41,390 nt of DNA from Flavobacteriaceae bacterium (GTDB taxonomy: Bacteria; Bacteroidota; Bacteroidia; Flavobacteriales; Flavobacteriaceae): NCBI GenBank assembly GCA_016744415.1, contig JADGEL010000006.1, positions 1-41,390 on the forward strand. Reading direction: 5' to 3'. Position numbers and translations under genes: made by a program. Positions 6,497-15,046 of this stretch are shown piece by piece. Positions within the stretch are counted from its first letter, which is position 1; every line of letters starts with the position of its first letter. The notes under the pieces were generated by a model. The model saw nothing but the letters and a program-made list of their open reading frames with translations. It ran no database searches and was not told the origin of the DNA.

Positions 6497-7321
6497 ATGA
6501 TAAATTTTAATGGTGATATTGTTTCAAGTGAACAACCAATTTTTACAGTTGCAAATCGCGTATTTAAATATGGTGATGGAATTTTTGAAACTCTAAAAAT
6601 AATTGATTCTAAGATTGTTTTTTTTGAAAACCATTATTTTAGATTAATGGCTTCAATGCGAATGTTGCGCATGGAGATTCCATCAAATTTTACTTTAGAA
6701 TTTTTAAAGAATGAAATTGAAAGAACAACTCAAGCTAATGATTTAAGTGAAGATGTACGTATTCGGATTTCAGTATTTCGAAAAGATGGAGGGTTTTATA
6801 ATCCCAATTCTAATGAGATAGATTTTGTAATTTTAGCTCAAGAACTTTCAATAAAGAATCTTGAAAATTATAAAGTAGATTTATTTAAAGATTATTATCT
6901 TAATTCTGGATTATTATCAACGATAAAAACTACGAACAGAATGTTGAATGTAGTAGCCAGTATTTATGCTAATGAAAATGATTTAGATACTTGTTTGCTA
7001 ATCAATGAAAAGAAAAATATTGTTGAATCTATTCATGGAAATATTTTTTTAGTTGTAAATAAAACAGTGGTTACACCTCCAATTTCTGAAGGGTGTATAA
7101 AAGGGATTGTCAGAAATAAAATAATCCAAATCACAAAGAAGCACCCTGAGTTGAATATTGAAGAAAGAGCAATTTCTCCATTTGAGATAATTAAAGCTGA
7201 CGAACTTTTTATTACCAATAGTATTATTGATGTGCAAGCTGTAAGTCAATATCGCAAAAAAAAGTTTACTAATACAATAACAAACAAGATAAGTGAATTA
7301 TTAAAAAAAGAATACGTTTAG
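6497..7321 (+). CDS. Class IV PLP-dependent aminotransferase
   Basis: 274 residues, the usual size for the fold-type IV family (branched-chain or D-amino-acid aminotransferase, or aminodeoxychorismate lyase). FKYGDGIFET at 23-32 is the family's N-terminal signature. K144 in STIKTTNR is the likely PLP lysine, and E177 in IVESIHGNIF is the conserved Glu that contacts the PLP ring nitrogen. The substrate cannot be fixed from sequence. PabC-like lyase (folate) or an aminotransferase are both possible, and the length suggests either PabC or Dat rather than IlvE. A TACTTTTG box lies at 6472-6479 just upstream. The stop overlaps the stop of the convergent YqgE gene by four bases. Confidence 0.85.
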   Translation: MINFNGDIVSSEQPIFTVANRVFKYGDGIFETLKIIDSKIVFFENHYFRLMASMRMLRMEIPSNFTLEFLKNEIERTTQANDLSEDVRIRISVFRKDGGFYNPNSNEIDFVILAQELSIKNLENYKVDLFKDYYLNSGLLSTIKTTNRMLNVVASIYANENDLDTCLLINEKKNIVESIHGNIFLVVNKTVVTPPISEGCIKGIVRNKIIQITKKHPELNIEERAISPFEIIKADELFITNSIIDVQAVSQYRKKKFTNTITNKISELLKKEYV

Positions 7322-7872
7322 TTTAATGATGGGTTCTTGGGAGCGTTAGCCCAAATTTGATATTCACCACCCAACTCCATCAGTTTATTTTTCCAGATAG
7401 AGGCATTTGTAGTTAGGATATTGGTATAACTATTTTCTGTAACTAACCAAGAATCTTCAGTCAGTTCTTCATTTAGTTGATTTGCTTCCCAACCAGAATA
7501 GCCTAAAAAAAAGCGAATATCTTTAGAGGTGATTTTTTTAGAAACTAGTAATTTTGAAACAGAGTCAAAATTTCCTCCCCAATATATACCATCAGCAATC
7601 TTAACACTGTTTGGAATTAATTCTGGAATACTATGGATAAAATAAAGATTGTCTTTAGAAACTGGACCGCCATTATAAACAGGAAAGTCACACTCAATAT
7701 CAGGAACTAAATCGCTAATAATATAGCTCATAGGTTTATTCATGATAAAACCAATAGATCCTGTTTTGTTGTGTTCGGTCAATAAAACCACAGATCTATT
7801 AAACGACCGGTCGTTTAAAATAGAAGGTTCGGCAATTAAAAGTCTGCCTTTGTGTGGTTTTAGTGCTATCAT
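7318..7872 (-). CDS. YqgE/AlgH family protein
   Basis: 184 residues covering the full YqgE/AlgH domain. Hallmarks are GFIMNKPM near 37-44, YNGGPVSKDNLYFIHS in the middle, and RFFLGYSGWEANQLNEEL about residues 120-137. The family forms a compact beta-barrel protein found across Gram-negative bacteria. Its biochemical role is not settled; some relatives have been linked to transcription control of surface polysaccharide. It is cytoplasmic, with no signal peptide. It is transcribed away from HU, with a terminator between them, and its 3' end overlaps the aminotransferase gene. Confidence 0.9.
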   Translation of the reverse strand: MIALKPHKGRLLIAEPSILNDRSFNRSVVLLTEHNKTGSIGFIMNKPMSYIISDLVPDIECDFPVYNGGPVSKDNLYFIHSIPELIPNSVKIADGIYWGGNFDSVSKLLVSKKITSKDIRFFLGYSGWEANQLNEELTEDSWLVTENSYTNILTTNASIWKNKLMELGGEYQIWANAPKNPSLN

Positions 7873-7914
7873 TTGTGTGGCTTTCGTGAATAAAAGTAGG
7901 AAAATATTTTGAAT

Positions 7915-7946
7915 AAAAAAACCTCCTTTAAAAAAAGAAGGTTTTT
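7915..7946 (-). terminator. Terminator between HU and YqgE genes
   Basis: AAAACCTCCTTT and AAAGAAGGTTTT form a 12-13 bp stem with one G-U type mismatch and A/T runs on both sides. It serves the HU transcript on the minus strand. Confidence 0.7.
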
Positions 7947-7975
7947 ATAAAAAAGATGTTTAAGTCTTATTCTTA

Positions 7976-8248
7976 TTAGTTTACAGAACTACTAAGTCCT
8001 GCACCAGCCTTAAATTTAACTACATTTTTAGCTGCAATTTGAATAGTCGCTCCAGTTTGAGGATTTCTTCCAGTTCTAGCTGCTCTATTAGAAACTGACC
8101 ATGTTCCCCATCCTACTAATGAAACTTTATCACCTCCTTGAAGAGCTTTAGTAACACTACCAGTTAATGAATCTAATGCTGCTTTTGCAGCTGCTTTTGA
8201 AATTCCAGCGTCAGCTGCCATTGCATCGATTAAATCTGATTTGTTCAT
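7976..8248 (-). CDS. HU family DNA-binding protein
   Basis: A 90-residue basic protein of normal HU length. [11 protein letters not shown] begins the helical dimer part. The beta arm carries GRNPQTG (60-66), with the Pro that intercalates DNA, and the C-terminal [10 protein letters not shown] motif is standard. The protein bends and compacts DNA as a dimer. The start at 8248 is chosen because an upstream in-frame start (8332) would place the promoter inside the gene and adds an unrelated hydrophobic leader. Confidence 0.95.
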   Translation of the reverse strand: MNKSDLIDAMAADAGISKAAAKAALDSLTGSVTKALQGGDKVSLVGWGTWSVSNRAARTGRNPQTGATIQIAAKNVVKFKAGAGLSSSVN

Positions 8249-8302
8249 AATTTTAATTTTAAATTTTTTGGTTAAACATAAATTTGCTACGTTGTAGCCT
8301 AA

Positions 8303-8332
8303 CAAATATAGTAGGTATAAGGGTTTGTGCAA
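8303..8332 (-). promoter_or_regulatory. Promoter of the HU gene
   Basis: Minus strand: TTG (8332-8330), 19 bases, TATATTTG (8310-8303). This is a close match to the Bacteroidota consensus and places the transcription start about 50 bases before the HU ATG. Confidence 0.75.
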
Positions 8333-8438
8333 GTTTTATGTAAAAAAAACGAGTATTTTGTTAATAAATGTAGGGTAATTGTTAATAACCACAGTCAAAT
8401 CTATAGTTAAAATTACAAACCTAGAGTAAATAAGGGGT

Positions 8439-9383
8439 TCAGCTCATTTTTGCGTTAGATAAAAATGCATAGCCATTGAGTAAATTTTTGGCATCCATTT
8501 TACGTTTACCAGCAAGTTTTAAAGTACCTATATTAAGGTAGCCATTTTTTACTGCTATTTTAATTTCCTTTTTGGTTGTGATTATTGTCCCAACTTCAAA
8601 CTTATGTTGATCAATTTCCTTAGTCACATCGTAAATTTTTACCTTAATTAGTTCATCTCCATTTTCTAATTCTGACCAAGCAGCAGGATAAGGGTTTAAG
8701 CCTCGTACTTTATTGTATATATTAAGGAGTGAATCTGACCAATCTACTTTACATGTATCAGTAAATAATTTTGGAGCAGATTTTTCTTCTTTCTCAGGTT
8801 GCTTTGAAGTTGTAACTTTGCCATCAGCAATTAATTGAGCTGTTTCATTTACAAGGTCAGATCCTAAGTGCATAAGTTTGTCGTGAAGCTCACCTACAGT
8901 TTCGTTTTCTGAAATTGAAATTTCTGATTGTAAAATAATTTCGCCTGTATCAATTTTATCATCAATAAAGAAAGTAGTAACGCCTGTTTTTGATTCTCCA
9001 TTTATGATTGCCCAATTTATTGGAGCAGCCCCACGGTAATCTGGCAATAATGAAGCATGTAAATTAAAGGTGCCAAATTCAGGCATTTCCCAAACAGCAG
9101 TGGGTAGCATTCTAAAAGCAACAACCACTTGTAAATTGGCATTTAATTCTTTTAGGTTTAATAAAAATTCTGGAGCTTTAAGATTTGTAGGTTGTAATAT
9201 TGTTAATCCATTTTCAGAGGCAAACTTCTTTACTGCTGATTGATGAATTTTACGCCCTCTACCAGCTGGTTTATCTGGAGCGGTAATTACACCTACAACA
9301 TTAAATTTATTTGCTAACAATCCTTTTAAAATGCAAACAGCAAAGTCAGGAGTACCCATAAAAACAATCCGTAAATCTCTCAT
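8439..9383 (-). CDS. fmt: Methionyl-tRNA formyltransferase
   Basis: 314 residues, the normal Fmt length. It transfers a formyl group from 10-formyl-tetrahydrofolate to initiator Met-tRNA. The N-terminal Rossmann domain starts RIVFMGTPDFA. The catalytic triad is N107, H109 (FNLHASLLP) and D145 (DDKIDTGEII), and the signature SLLPDYRGAAPINWAI is at 111-126. A C-terminal OB-like domain follows from about 205. It lies four bases after the RecQ-family gene on the same strand, so the two are probably co-transcribed. Confidence 0.96.
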   Translation of the reverse strand: MRDLRIVFMGTPDFAVCILKGLLANKFNVVGVITAPDKPAGRGRKIHQSAVKKFASENGLTILQPTNLKAPEFLLNLKELNANLQVVVAFRMLPTAVWEMPEFGTFNLHASLLPDYRGAAPINWAIINGESKTGVTTFFIDDKIDTGEIILQSEISISENETVGELHDKLMHLGSDLVNETAQLIADGKVTTSKQPEKEEKSAPKLFTDTCKVDWSDSLLNIYNKVRGLNPYPAAWSELENGDELIKVKIYDVTKEIDQHKFEVGTIITTKKEIKIAVKNGYLNIGTLKLAGKRKMDAKNLLNGYAFLSNAKMS

Positions 9384-9387
9384 TAAG

Positions 9388-11292
9388 TTATCTCAGTGTA
9401 TATTTATTATGCGAAGTTACGCTTAAAATATTTTTCTCTAAAAGGATTTCTATGCAAAATAAAATAGTCTTTTCTGAAGCTTCAATTTGAGATGAGATTT
9501 CTTTTGATGAAAATGATTTTTTTCTCTCTAAAAGCATTAAGATCTCTTTAGATACCTCCTCATTATTTGTTGTTCTTTTTTGATTTTTATTTGAAATACA
9601 GACATCACAAATACCGCAATCAGATATATTTTGTTCTCCAAAATAGGTGAGGAGTTGTTTACTTCTACAAACAGAATCATTTTTAATAAAATGAATCAAA
9701 GCTTCCATTTTTGCAACCTTTTGATTGTTTCTTTGGGTAATACTCTTGGACCTTACATTGATGGTTCTATCATCTTCTCTTTGTACTAAAAATTGAATTT
9801 GGGTATTGTTATTTGCATTGTAAAACTGTATGATTTCATCCTGATGTAATTGCTTTAGTAGGCTTGTTAAAAAAGAATCTGAGATATTTAAACTCTTTGA
9901 AAGGTAAGGAATGTTAATTGTTTTAGAACTTTCAAAAATTCCGCCATAAGTTCTTAGAAGTAATTTTATCAAGGTGCTTTTTGATTGATTTGACTCATAA
10001 TAATCAAAAACAGCTTGGTTAGATATTTTAAATTGGACCGAAGATTTTCTATGAATATTATCATCAATCATTAAAATACTTTCTTGTTCTAAAATTTTTA
10101 ATGCATTAAAGGTTATAACAGCAGGTGTCTTATAAATCTCACAAAATTCAGATAAATTGAAACCATATTTTTTTTCTGAAATTTCTCCATAAGCAATTTG
10201 AAAAAATTGGTTTAAATTAAAATAGGTTTGTTTTATAAATTCAATTGTTGGTAATGTTTTTTTTAAGCGAGTTTGTGTGTTAGAAATATCAGTTTTGTTT
10301 TTAAGAATTACTGAATATGATTTTTTACCATCTCTGCCGCCACGTCCAGCCTCTTGTAAATAATTCTCAACACTTTGAGGTAAATTATAATGAATGATTG
10401 CCCTTACATCAGGTTTGTCAATACCCATTCCAAAAGCATTTGTCGCAACAATAATTGGAGTTTTCTCTGACAACCAATCTTCATAATGTTGCAATTTAGT
10501 ATCATAGTTCATACCTCCATGATAAAAATTTGTTTTGTAGCCAAGGTAATTTAATTGTGCAGATATTTCAATTGTTGATTTTCTACTATTTGTATAAATT
10601 ATTTTTGACCCATTTACTTTTTTTAATATCTGCTCTACCTTATACAGCTTGTCTTCTACTTCAAAAACTTGATAAGACAAGTTTTTTCTCAAAAATGATT
10701 TTTTAAATATTTTAGGTGAGCTTAAGCCTAAGTTTCCAACAATGTCTTTAGCTACTTTCTCAGTAGCCGAGGCAGTTAAAGCAATCATAGGAACTTGAGG
10801 AAAGAATTCTCGAAGTATGCTAATATTTAAGTAAGAAGGTCTAAAATCATGCCCCCATTCTGAAATACAATGCGCTTCATCAATAGCAATTAATTGTACG
10901 TTGAGTTGTTTGATTTTTTGCTGAATTAGTTCTGACTGTAACTTTTCTGGAGATAGATATAAGAATTTATAATTTCCAAATTGAAGGTTGTCAAAAGCAA
11001 CAATAACTTCATCTTGTGTTAATTTTGACGTGAGTGCAATTGCTTTGATATTTATTGTGCTCAAATTTTTAACCTGATCATTCATCAAAGCAATAAGAGG
11101 AGAAACAACAATACAAACACCATCATTTACCAATGTAGGAATTTGAAAACAAATTGATTTGCCACCACCCGTTGGTAATAATACTAGCGCATCATCACCA
11201 TTTAAGATACTGCTAATGATTTCTTCTTGTGGATGCCGAAATGCATTATGACCCCAATGTTTTTTGAGCATTTCAATTGGAGTCTCCATCAA
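9388..11292 (-). CDS. recQ: RecQ-family ATP-dependent DNA helicase
   Basis: 634 residues. Two RecA-like domains carry the Walker A TGGGKS (41-46), the DEAH box (138-141, followed by CISEWGHDFRPSY) and motif VI QEAGRGGRDG. A zinc-binding cysteine cluster, DCGICDVC with an upstream Cys, lies late in the protein, near 540-566. Only about 70 residues follow, a winged-helix-like tail with no obvious HRDC domain. It is therefore the shorter RecQ type common in Bacteroidota, and a longer paralogue may exist elsewhere. It unwinds DNA 3' to 5' in repair. The NTPase gene upstream ends one base before its start, so the two genes and fmt look like one transcript. Confidence 0.93.
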   Translation of the reverse strand: MMETPIEMLKKHWGHNAFRHPQEEIISSILNGDDALVLLPTGGGKSICFQIPTLVNDGVCIVVSPLIALMNDQVKNLSTINIKAIALTSKLTQDEVIVAFDNLQFGNYKFLYLSPEKLQSELIQQKIKQLNVQLIAIDEAHCISEWGHDFRPSYLNISILREFFPQVPMIALTASATEKVAKDIVGNLGLSSPKIFKKSFLRKNLSYQVFEVEDKLYKVEQILKKVNGSKIIYTNSRKSTIEISAQLNYLGYKTNFYHGGMNYDTKLQHYEDWLSEKTPIIVATNAFGMGIDKPDVRAIIHYNLPQSVENYLQEAGRGGRDGKKSYSVILKNKTDISNTQTRLKKTLPTIEFIKQTYFNLNQFFQIAYGEISEKKYGFNLSEFCEIYKTPAVITFNALKILEQESILMIDDNIHRKSSVQFKISNQAVFDYYESNQSKSTLIKLLLRTYGGIFESSKTINIPYLSKSLNISDSFLTSLLKQLHQDEIIQFYNANNNTQIQFLVQREDDRTINVRSKSITQRNNQKVAKMEALIHFIKNDSVCRSKQLLTYFGEQNISDCGICDVCISNKNQKRTTNNEEVSKEILMLLERKKSFSSKEISSQIEASEKTILFCIEILLEKNILSVTSHNKYTLR

Positions 11293-11293
11293 A

Positions 11294-11824
11294 TTATATA
11301 GAATTTAAAATGAATTCTGTGCGTTCAGCAATTGAGCCATGTGGCACTTCGGTAATTTGATAACCCAACTCAACATAAGCTTTTTTAATATGAAAATAGA
11401 TTTCTAGTGATTGTTCGTAGGTTTCATAACGCTCGTTATCTGAGGTGTAAATTTCTTCCCAAGGAGGCATTAGAAAAACTTGAGAATATCTGTATGAATC
11501 ACTTTTGTCAAAATATTTTGGGGGATATTCTGTTTTTAAATAATCCATATACGAATGAACATCAGGAATACCCCTATCAAAAAAAATGAGTTTATCTTCA
11601 GATTTATTAGCATCTAAAAATTGCTTAACGCGCCCTTCCAAAAGTAATTCGCTAAATAATAAAGGCTGAGTTAAAAATAACTGATCAACACCATCTTCAC
11701 GAGCTTTTATAGTTACTTGTCTCGAAATTTCAGTTTTACAGATAAACGACCTTTTTATAAGCTCATTAATCACCATTGTTTTTCCTGTCCCTGGTCCTCC
11801 AGTTATCACTATTTTTTTCTGCAT
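11294..11824 (-). CDS. P-loop NTPase, NadR-kinase-like (AAA_28)
   Basis: 176 residues from the ATG at 11824, which fits the family better than an in-frame start at 11860. KIVITGGPGTGKT gives a Walker A near 8-15. LIFFDRGIPDVHSYMDYL supplies a Walker B-like strand, and a C-terminal HGSIAERTEFIL segment follows. This matches AAA_28-type proteins related to the ribosylnicotinamide-kinase part of NadR. The substrate is not known; a small-molecule kinase is the best guess. It heads the leftward run with RecQ and Fmt. Confidence 0.75.
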   Translation of the reverse strand: MQKKIVITGGPGTGKTMVINELIKRSFICKTEISRQVTIKAREDGVDQLFLTQPLLFSELLLEGRVKQFLDANKSEDKLIFFDRGIPDVHSYMDYLKTEYPPKYFDKSDSYRYSQVFLMPPWEEIYTSDNERYETYEQSLEIYFHIKKAYVELGYQITEVPHGSIAERTEFILNSI

Positions 11825-11936
11825 ACTACAAAAATAAGATATTCTAAATTGATTGTTCAATTTTTAAAATTGAGCAAATATAACTGTATTTTTGTCGTTC
11901 TTAATATTTAAATTCTCAAAGAAGTAAACAGTAACT

Positions 11937-12218
11937 ATGGATGATAAACAAGAGCAATTCAAAGGACTAAAAGAGAAGTTAGATGAATCTACTACTTTTC
12001 CTGCTAAGTATCTATACAAATTTATTGTTCCTGCAAACCAATCTAAAGCTGAAGAGATTGAAGCTATTTTTAATTTTGGAGGTGCTGTAATTGACACCAA
12101 GGATTCTAAAACGGGTAAATATACCAGTATTTCTATTTTGATTGAGATGCAAAGCTCTGACCAGATAATTGAAAAATATTTGGAGGTCGGTAAAATTAAA
12201 GGTGTGATTTCTTTATAA
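11937..12218 (+). CDS. DUF493 family protein (YbeD-like)
   Basis: 93 residues covering the small alpha-beta YbeD/DUF493 fold. YLYKFIVPAN opens the domain, GKYTSISILIEM forms the second strand pair, and the protein ends IKGVISL as in other family members. In E. coli YbeD sits beside lipoate genes and is thought to be regulatory, but no function is established for flavobacterial copies and no lipoate gene is present here. It diverges from the NTPase gene. Confidence 0.85.
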   Translation: MDDKQEQFKGLKEKLDESTTFPAKYLYKFIVPANQSKAEEIEAIFNFGGAVIDTKDSKTGKYTSISILIEMQSSDQIIEKYLEVGKIKGVISL

Positions 12219-12292
12219 TTATTTTAACATCTCAACCATAAAATAAAAGATAAATTGCAGGCATTAATTTATTAAATTATAGCTTGAATGTT

Positions 12293-12300
12293 TACTTTTG
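12293..12300 (+). promoter_or_regulatory. TAnnTTTG box upstream of the parvulin operon
   Basis: TACTTTTG fits the -7 consensus. A good upstream TTG at the expected spacing was not found. Its position rules out a start at the TTG at 12298 and supports ATG 12325. Confidence 0.45.
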
Positions 12301-12324
12301 CTAAGCAAAAAAATAAATACACAA

Positions 12325-14187
12325 ATGATTTTTAAAAATTTTCTAGTTCTATTTGCAGCATTTTTTGTTTTTAATGTAAATGCCCAAAGCCCAAAACCAG
12401 TTTTATTTACCATAGATGACTCTCCAGTATATACCGATGAATTCTTGCGAGTATATAAAAAAAACCTTGATATTTTGACTGACGATAGTCAAAAGGACAT
12501 AGATAATTATTTGGACTTATTTGTAAATTACAAATTGAAAGTACAGCAAGCTAGAGATTTAGGATATGATACGCTGCCAAGTTATGTTAAAGAACTGGCT
12601 ACTTATAAAAAACAACTACTGGAGCCTTATTTAAAAGACGAATCAGTAGTTGAAGGGCTAGTTTTAGAAGCTTATGACCGAAGCTTGCACGAAATAAATG
12701 CAAGTCATATATTGGTTTTGGTAGATCAAAGTAAACCTAATGATACTATTGCTGCTTTTAAAAAAATAACAGAGGCACGTATTAAAATTATTGATGGCAA
12801 ACCATTTGAAGAAGTAGCTAAAGAATATTCTGAAGATCCATCAGTAAAAAAGAATAGTGGTGTTTTAGGATATTTTACAGTTTTTAATATGGTGTATCCA
12901 TTTGAAAATGCTGCGTATACTACAGATGTAAATGATGTGTCTAAACCGTTTAGAACTAAATTTGGGTACCACATTGTTAAGATAAATGATGCAAGAGATG
13001 CTTTGGGTGAAGTTGAAGCGGCACATATTATGATTAAAGGTGATAGTTTAAGTAGTGAAACTAAAATTAATGATATTTATAAGCAATTACAGCAAGGTGA
13101 AGATTTTGAGTATTTAGCAAAAACGCAATCTGAGGATAAATATTCTGCTCAAAAAGAAGGTAGTTTAGGAAGGTTTGGTACTGGGAAAATGGTAAAGGAA
13201 TTTGAAACAGTTGCATTCTCATTAAAAAATAAAGGTGATTATTCTAAACCATTCAAATCACCATATGGTTGGCATATTATTAAATTAATTAATAAGTTTC
13301 CAGTAGCAGGTTTTGAAGATTCAAAAGATGATTTGGAAGCAAAAGTTAAGCGGAGTGATCGATCAAAAATTGTGAGCAGTTCGATTGTAACTAAATTAAA
13401 AAAGGAATACAAAATTGAAGTAAATCAAAAGGCATTAGATGCTTTAAAAAAAGAAAATATAAAAGAATCTACTTCTGATTTTTCTGAAATAATACTTACA
13501 GTAAATAATAAATTAATACTTCAGAAGGAGTTTGTTAACTATTTGAGAGGTAGAAATATAAATGATGTTGTTTTTGAAGATTTTATTGATTTAAAAATTT
13601 TAGATTATTACAAAAATTATTTAGAAATCAACGATACGGAATACTCAAACATCTATAAAGAGTACGAGGAAGGTTTGTTGTTATTTGAGCTTTTACAAAA
13701 TAAAATTTGGGATACTTCTAAAGATAGTATTAGGGTTCAAAATTATTATGACAGCCATAAAATAGATTTTGTTTTAGAAGAAAGGTTTGAAGGAGTTATT
13801 GCTGTTTGTTCAGATAAAAAATCGGCAAAAAAAGTGATGAGGCAATTTGACAATGGAGTTGCAACAGACGAAATTAAAAAATTGATAAATACAGAAGAGG
13901 AAGTAAAAGTTATTTTTAAATCAGGTACTTTTAATAAGACCGCTGAATTAATCCCATCAGATTATTCATTCGTTGCAGGTATTTCAAAAATTATTAAATT
14001 AGAAAATAAATTTATTGTTATTAATTCGGATAAAGTATTAACTGAAGAACAGCAAGAATTAGGAGAAATCCGTGGAAAAGTAATTAGTGATTATCAAGAA
14101 CAACTAGAAAAAGAATGGATTGAAGAATTAAACAACTCTTATGTTGTTAAAATGAATGAGTCTGAAGTAAAATCAATTATTAAATAA
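12325..14187 (+). CDS. Periplasmic peptidyl-prolyl isomerase, two parvulin domains
   Basis: 620 residues with a signal peptide (FLVLFAAFFVFNVNAQ). Two parvulin domains lie at about 122-225 (opening NASHILV, closing FGYHIVKIND) and 230-330 (opening EAAHIMIK, closing YGWHIIKL). The long C-terminal half has no recognised domain. It probably helps outer-membrane and secreted proteins fold in the periplasm. The next gene starts directly after its stop, and SurA and MoxR follow. ATG 12325 was chosen because it begins the signal peptide and follows the promoter box. Confidence 0.88.
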   Translation: MIFKNFLVLFAAFFVFNVNAQSPKPVLFTIDDSPVYTDEFLRVYKKNLDILTDDSQKDIDNYLDLFVNYKLKVQQARDLGYDTLPSYVKELATYKKQLLEPYLKDESVVEGLVLEAYDRSLHEINASHILVLVDQSKPNDTIAAFKKITEARIKIIDGKPFEEVAKEYSEDPSVKKNSGVLGYFTVFNMVYPFENAAYTTDVNDVSKPFRTKFGYHIVKINDARDALGEVEAAHIMIKGDSLSSETKINDIYKQLQQGEDFEYLAKTQSEDKYSAQKEGSLGRFGTGKMVKEFETVAFSLKNKGDYSKPFKSPYGWHIIKLINKFPVAGFEDSKDDLEAKVKRSDRSKIVSSSIVTKLKKEYKIEVNQKALDALKKENIKESTSDFSEIILTVNNKLILQKEFVNYLRGRNINDVVFEDFIDLKILDYYKNYLEINDTEYSNIYKEYEEGLLLFELLQNKIWDTSKDSIRVQNYYDSHKIDFVLEERFEGVIAVCSDKKSAKKVMRQFDNGVATDEIKKLINTEEEVKVIFKSGTFNKTAELIPSDYSFVAGISKIIKLENKFIVINSDKVLTEEQQELGEIRGKVISDYQEQLEKEWIEELNNSYVVKMNESEVKSIIK

Positions 14188-15045
14188 GTGCGAAAATTTA
14201 AGGCATATGGCATCCTAATTTTAATACTCACAGCAACCGCATGTGATTTTATTCCGTCGTTTAAAAATGATGAAAGAATCCCTGTTGCTAAAGTTTATGA
14301 AAAGAGCTTATATGCTGAGGATATTGTTGATGTATTGCCACAAAATATAGCATCACAAGATAGTTTGTTGTTTGTAGAAAATTATATAAAAACTTGGGCT
14401 ACAGAGCAATTATTTTTACATCAGGCAGAATTAAATTTAAAGAGTGAGGCATCGTCTTTTGAAAGATTAGTTACTGATTATCGTTCTGCATTGTATATCA
14501 ATTCTTACAAAGAGGCATTAGTTTTAACAAAGTTAGATACTGATATTTCTGAAAGGCAAATAACAGAATATTACGAAGCAAATAGAGAGAATTTTAAATT
14601 GAATGAAGCATTAGTTCAATTTAGATATATCCATGCAAATACAGATAGATCTGATGAAAAAGGATTGATAAAATTATTCAAGTCAAAAAATAAAGAAGAT
14701 TTAGATTCTTTGGCAGATATGGCTTTAGAGTTTAAATCCTTTAATTTTAAAGACTCTATTTGGGTAAAGTATTATGACATGGAATCTAAAATGGGTTTCT
14801 TAAAAAGTATGGATAAAAATGTGGTTCTAAAAAAATCTAACTTTATTAAAAAAGAAGATTCATTAGGACTATATTTGGTCACGATAAAAAATGTATTAAA
14901 GCGTAATGAAATTGCGCCTGTAAATTACATAACACCAACGATTAAGCAAATTATTTTGCAAAAGAGAAAGCTAGAACTATTAAAGAAAATAGAAATAGAT
15001 TTATTAAATGACGCGATTAAAAACCAATATTTTGAAGAATATTAA
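14188..15045 (+). CDS. Lipoprotein of the parvulin operon
   Basis: 285 residues starting at GTG 14188, immediately after the stop of the previous gene. The lipobox TATAC with Cys19 marks a lipoprotein. The body is helical and charged, and resembles the chaperone part of SurA/PpiC proteins without a clear parvulin domain. Flavobacterial genomes often have this gene between two isomerase genes. It probably acts as a membrane-bound helper in outer-membrane protein folding. That is inferred from position, and the catalytic core is not seen. Confidence 0.75.
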   Translation: MRKFKAYGILILILTATACDFIPSFKNDERIPVAKVYEKSLYAEDIVDVLPQNIASQDSLLFVENYIKTWATEQLFLHQAELNLKSEASSFERLVTDYRSALYINSYKEALVLTKLDTDISERQITEYYEANRENFKLNEALVQFRYIHANTDRSDEKGLIKLFKSKNKEDLDSLADMALEFKSFNFKDSIWVKYYDMESKMGFLKSMDKNVVLKKSNFIKKEDSLGLYLVTIKNVLKRNEIAPVNYITPTIKQIILQKRKLELLKKIEIDLLNDAIKNQYFEEY

Positions 15046-15046
15046 T

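Noticed and set aside
11294-11824. Toxin or defence NTPase
   Set aside because: It sits in a housekeeping run with RecQ and Fmt and matches small-molecule kinase-like AAA_28 proteins.
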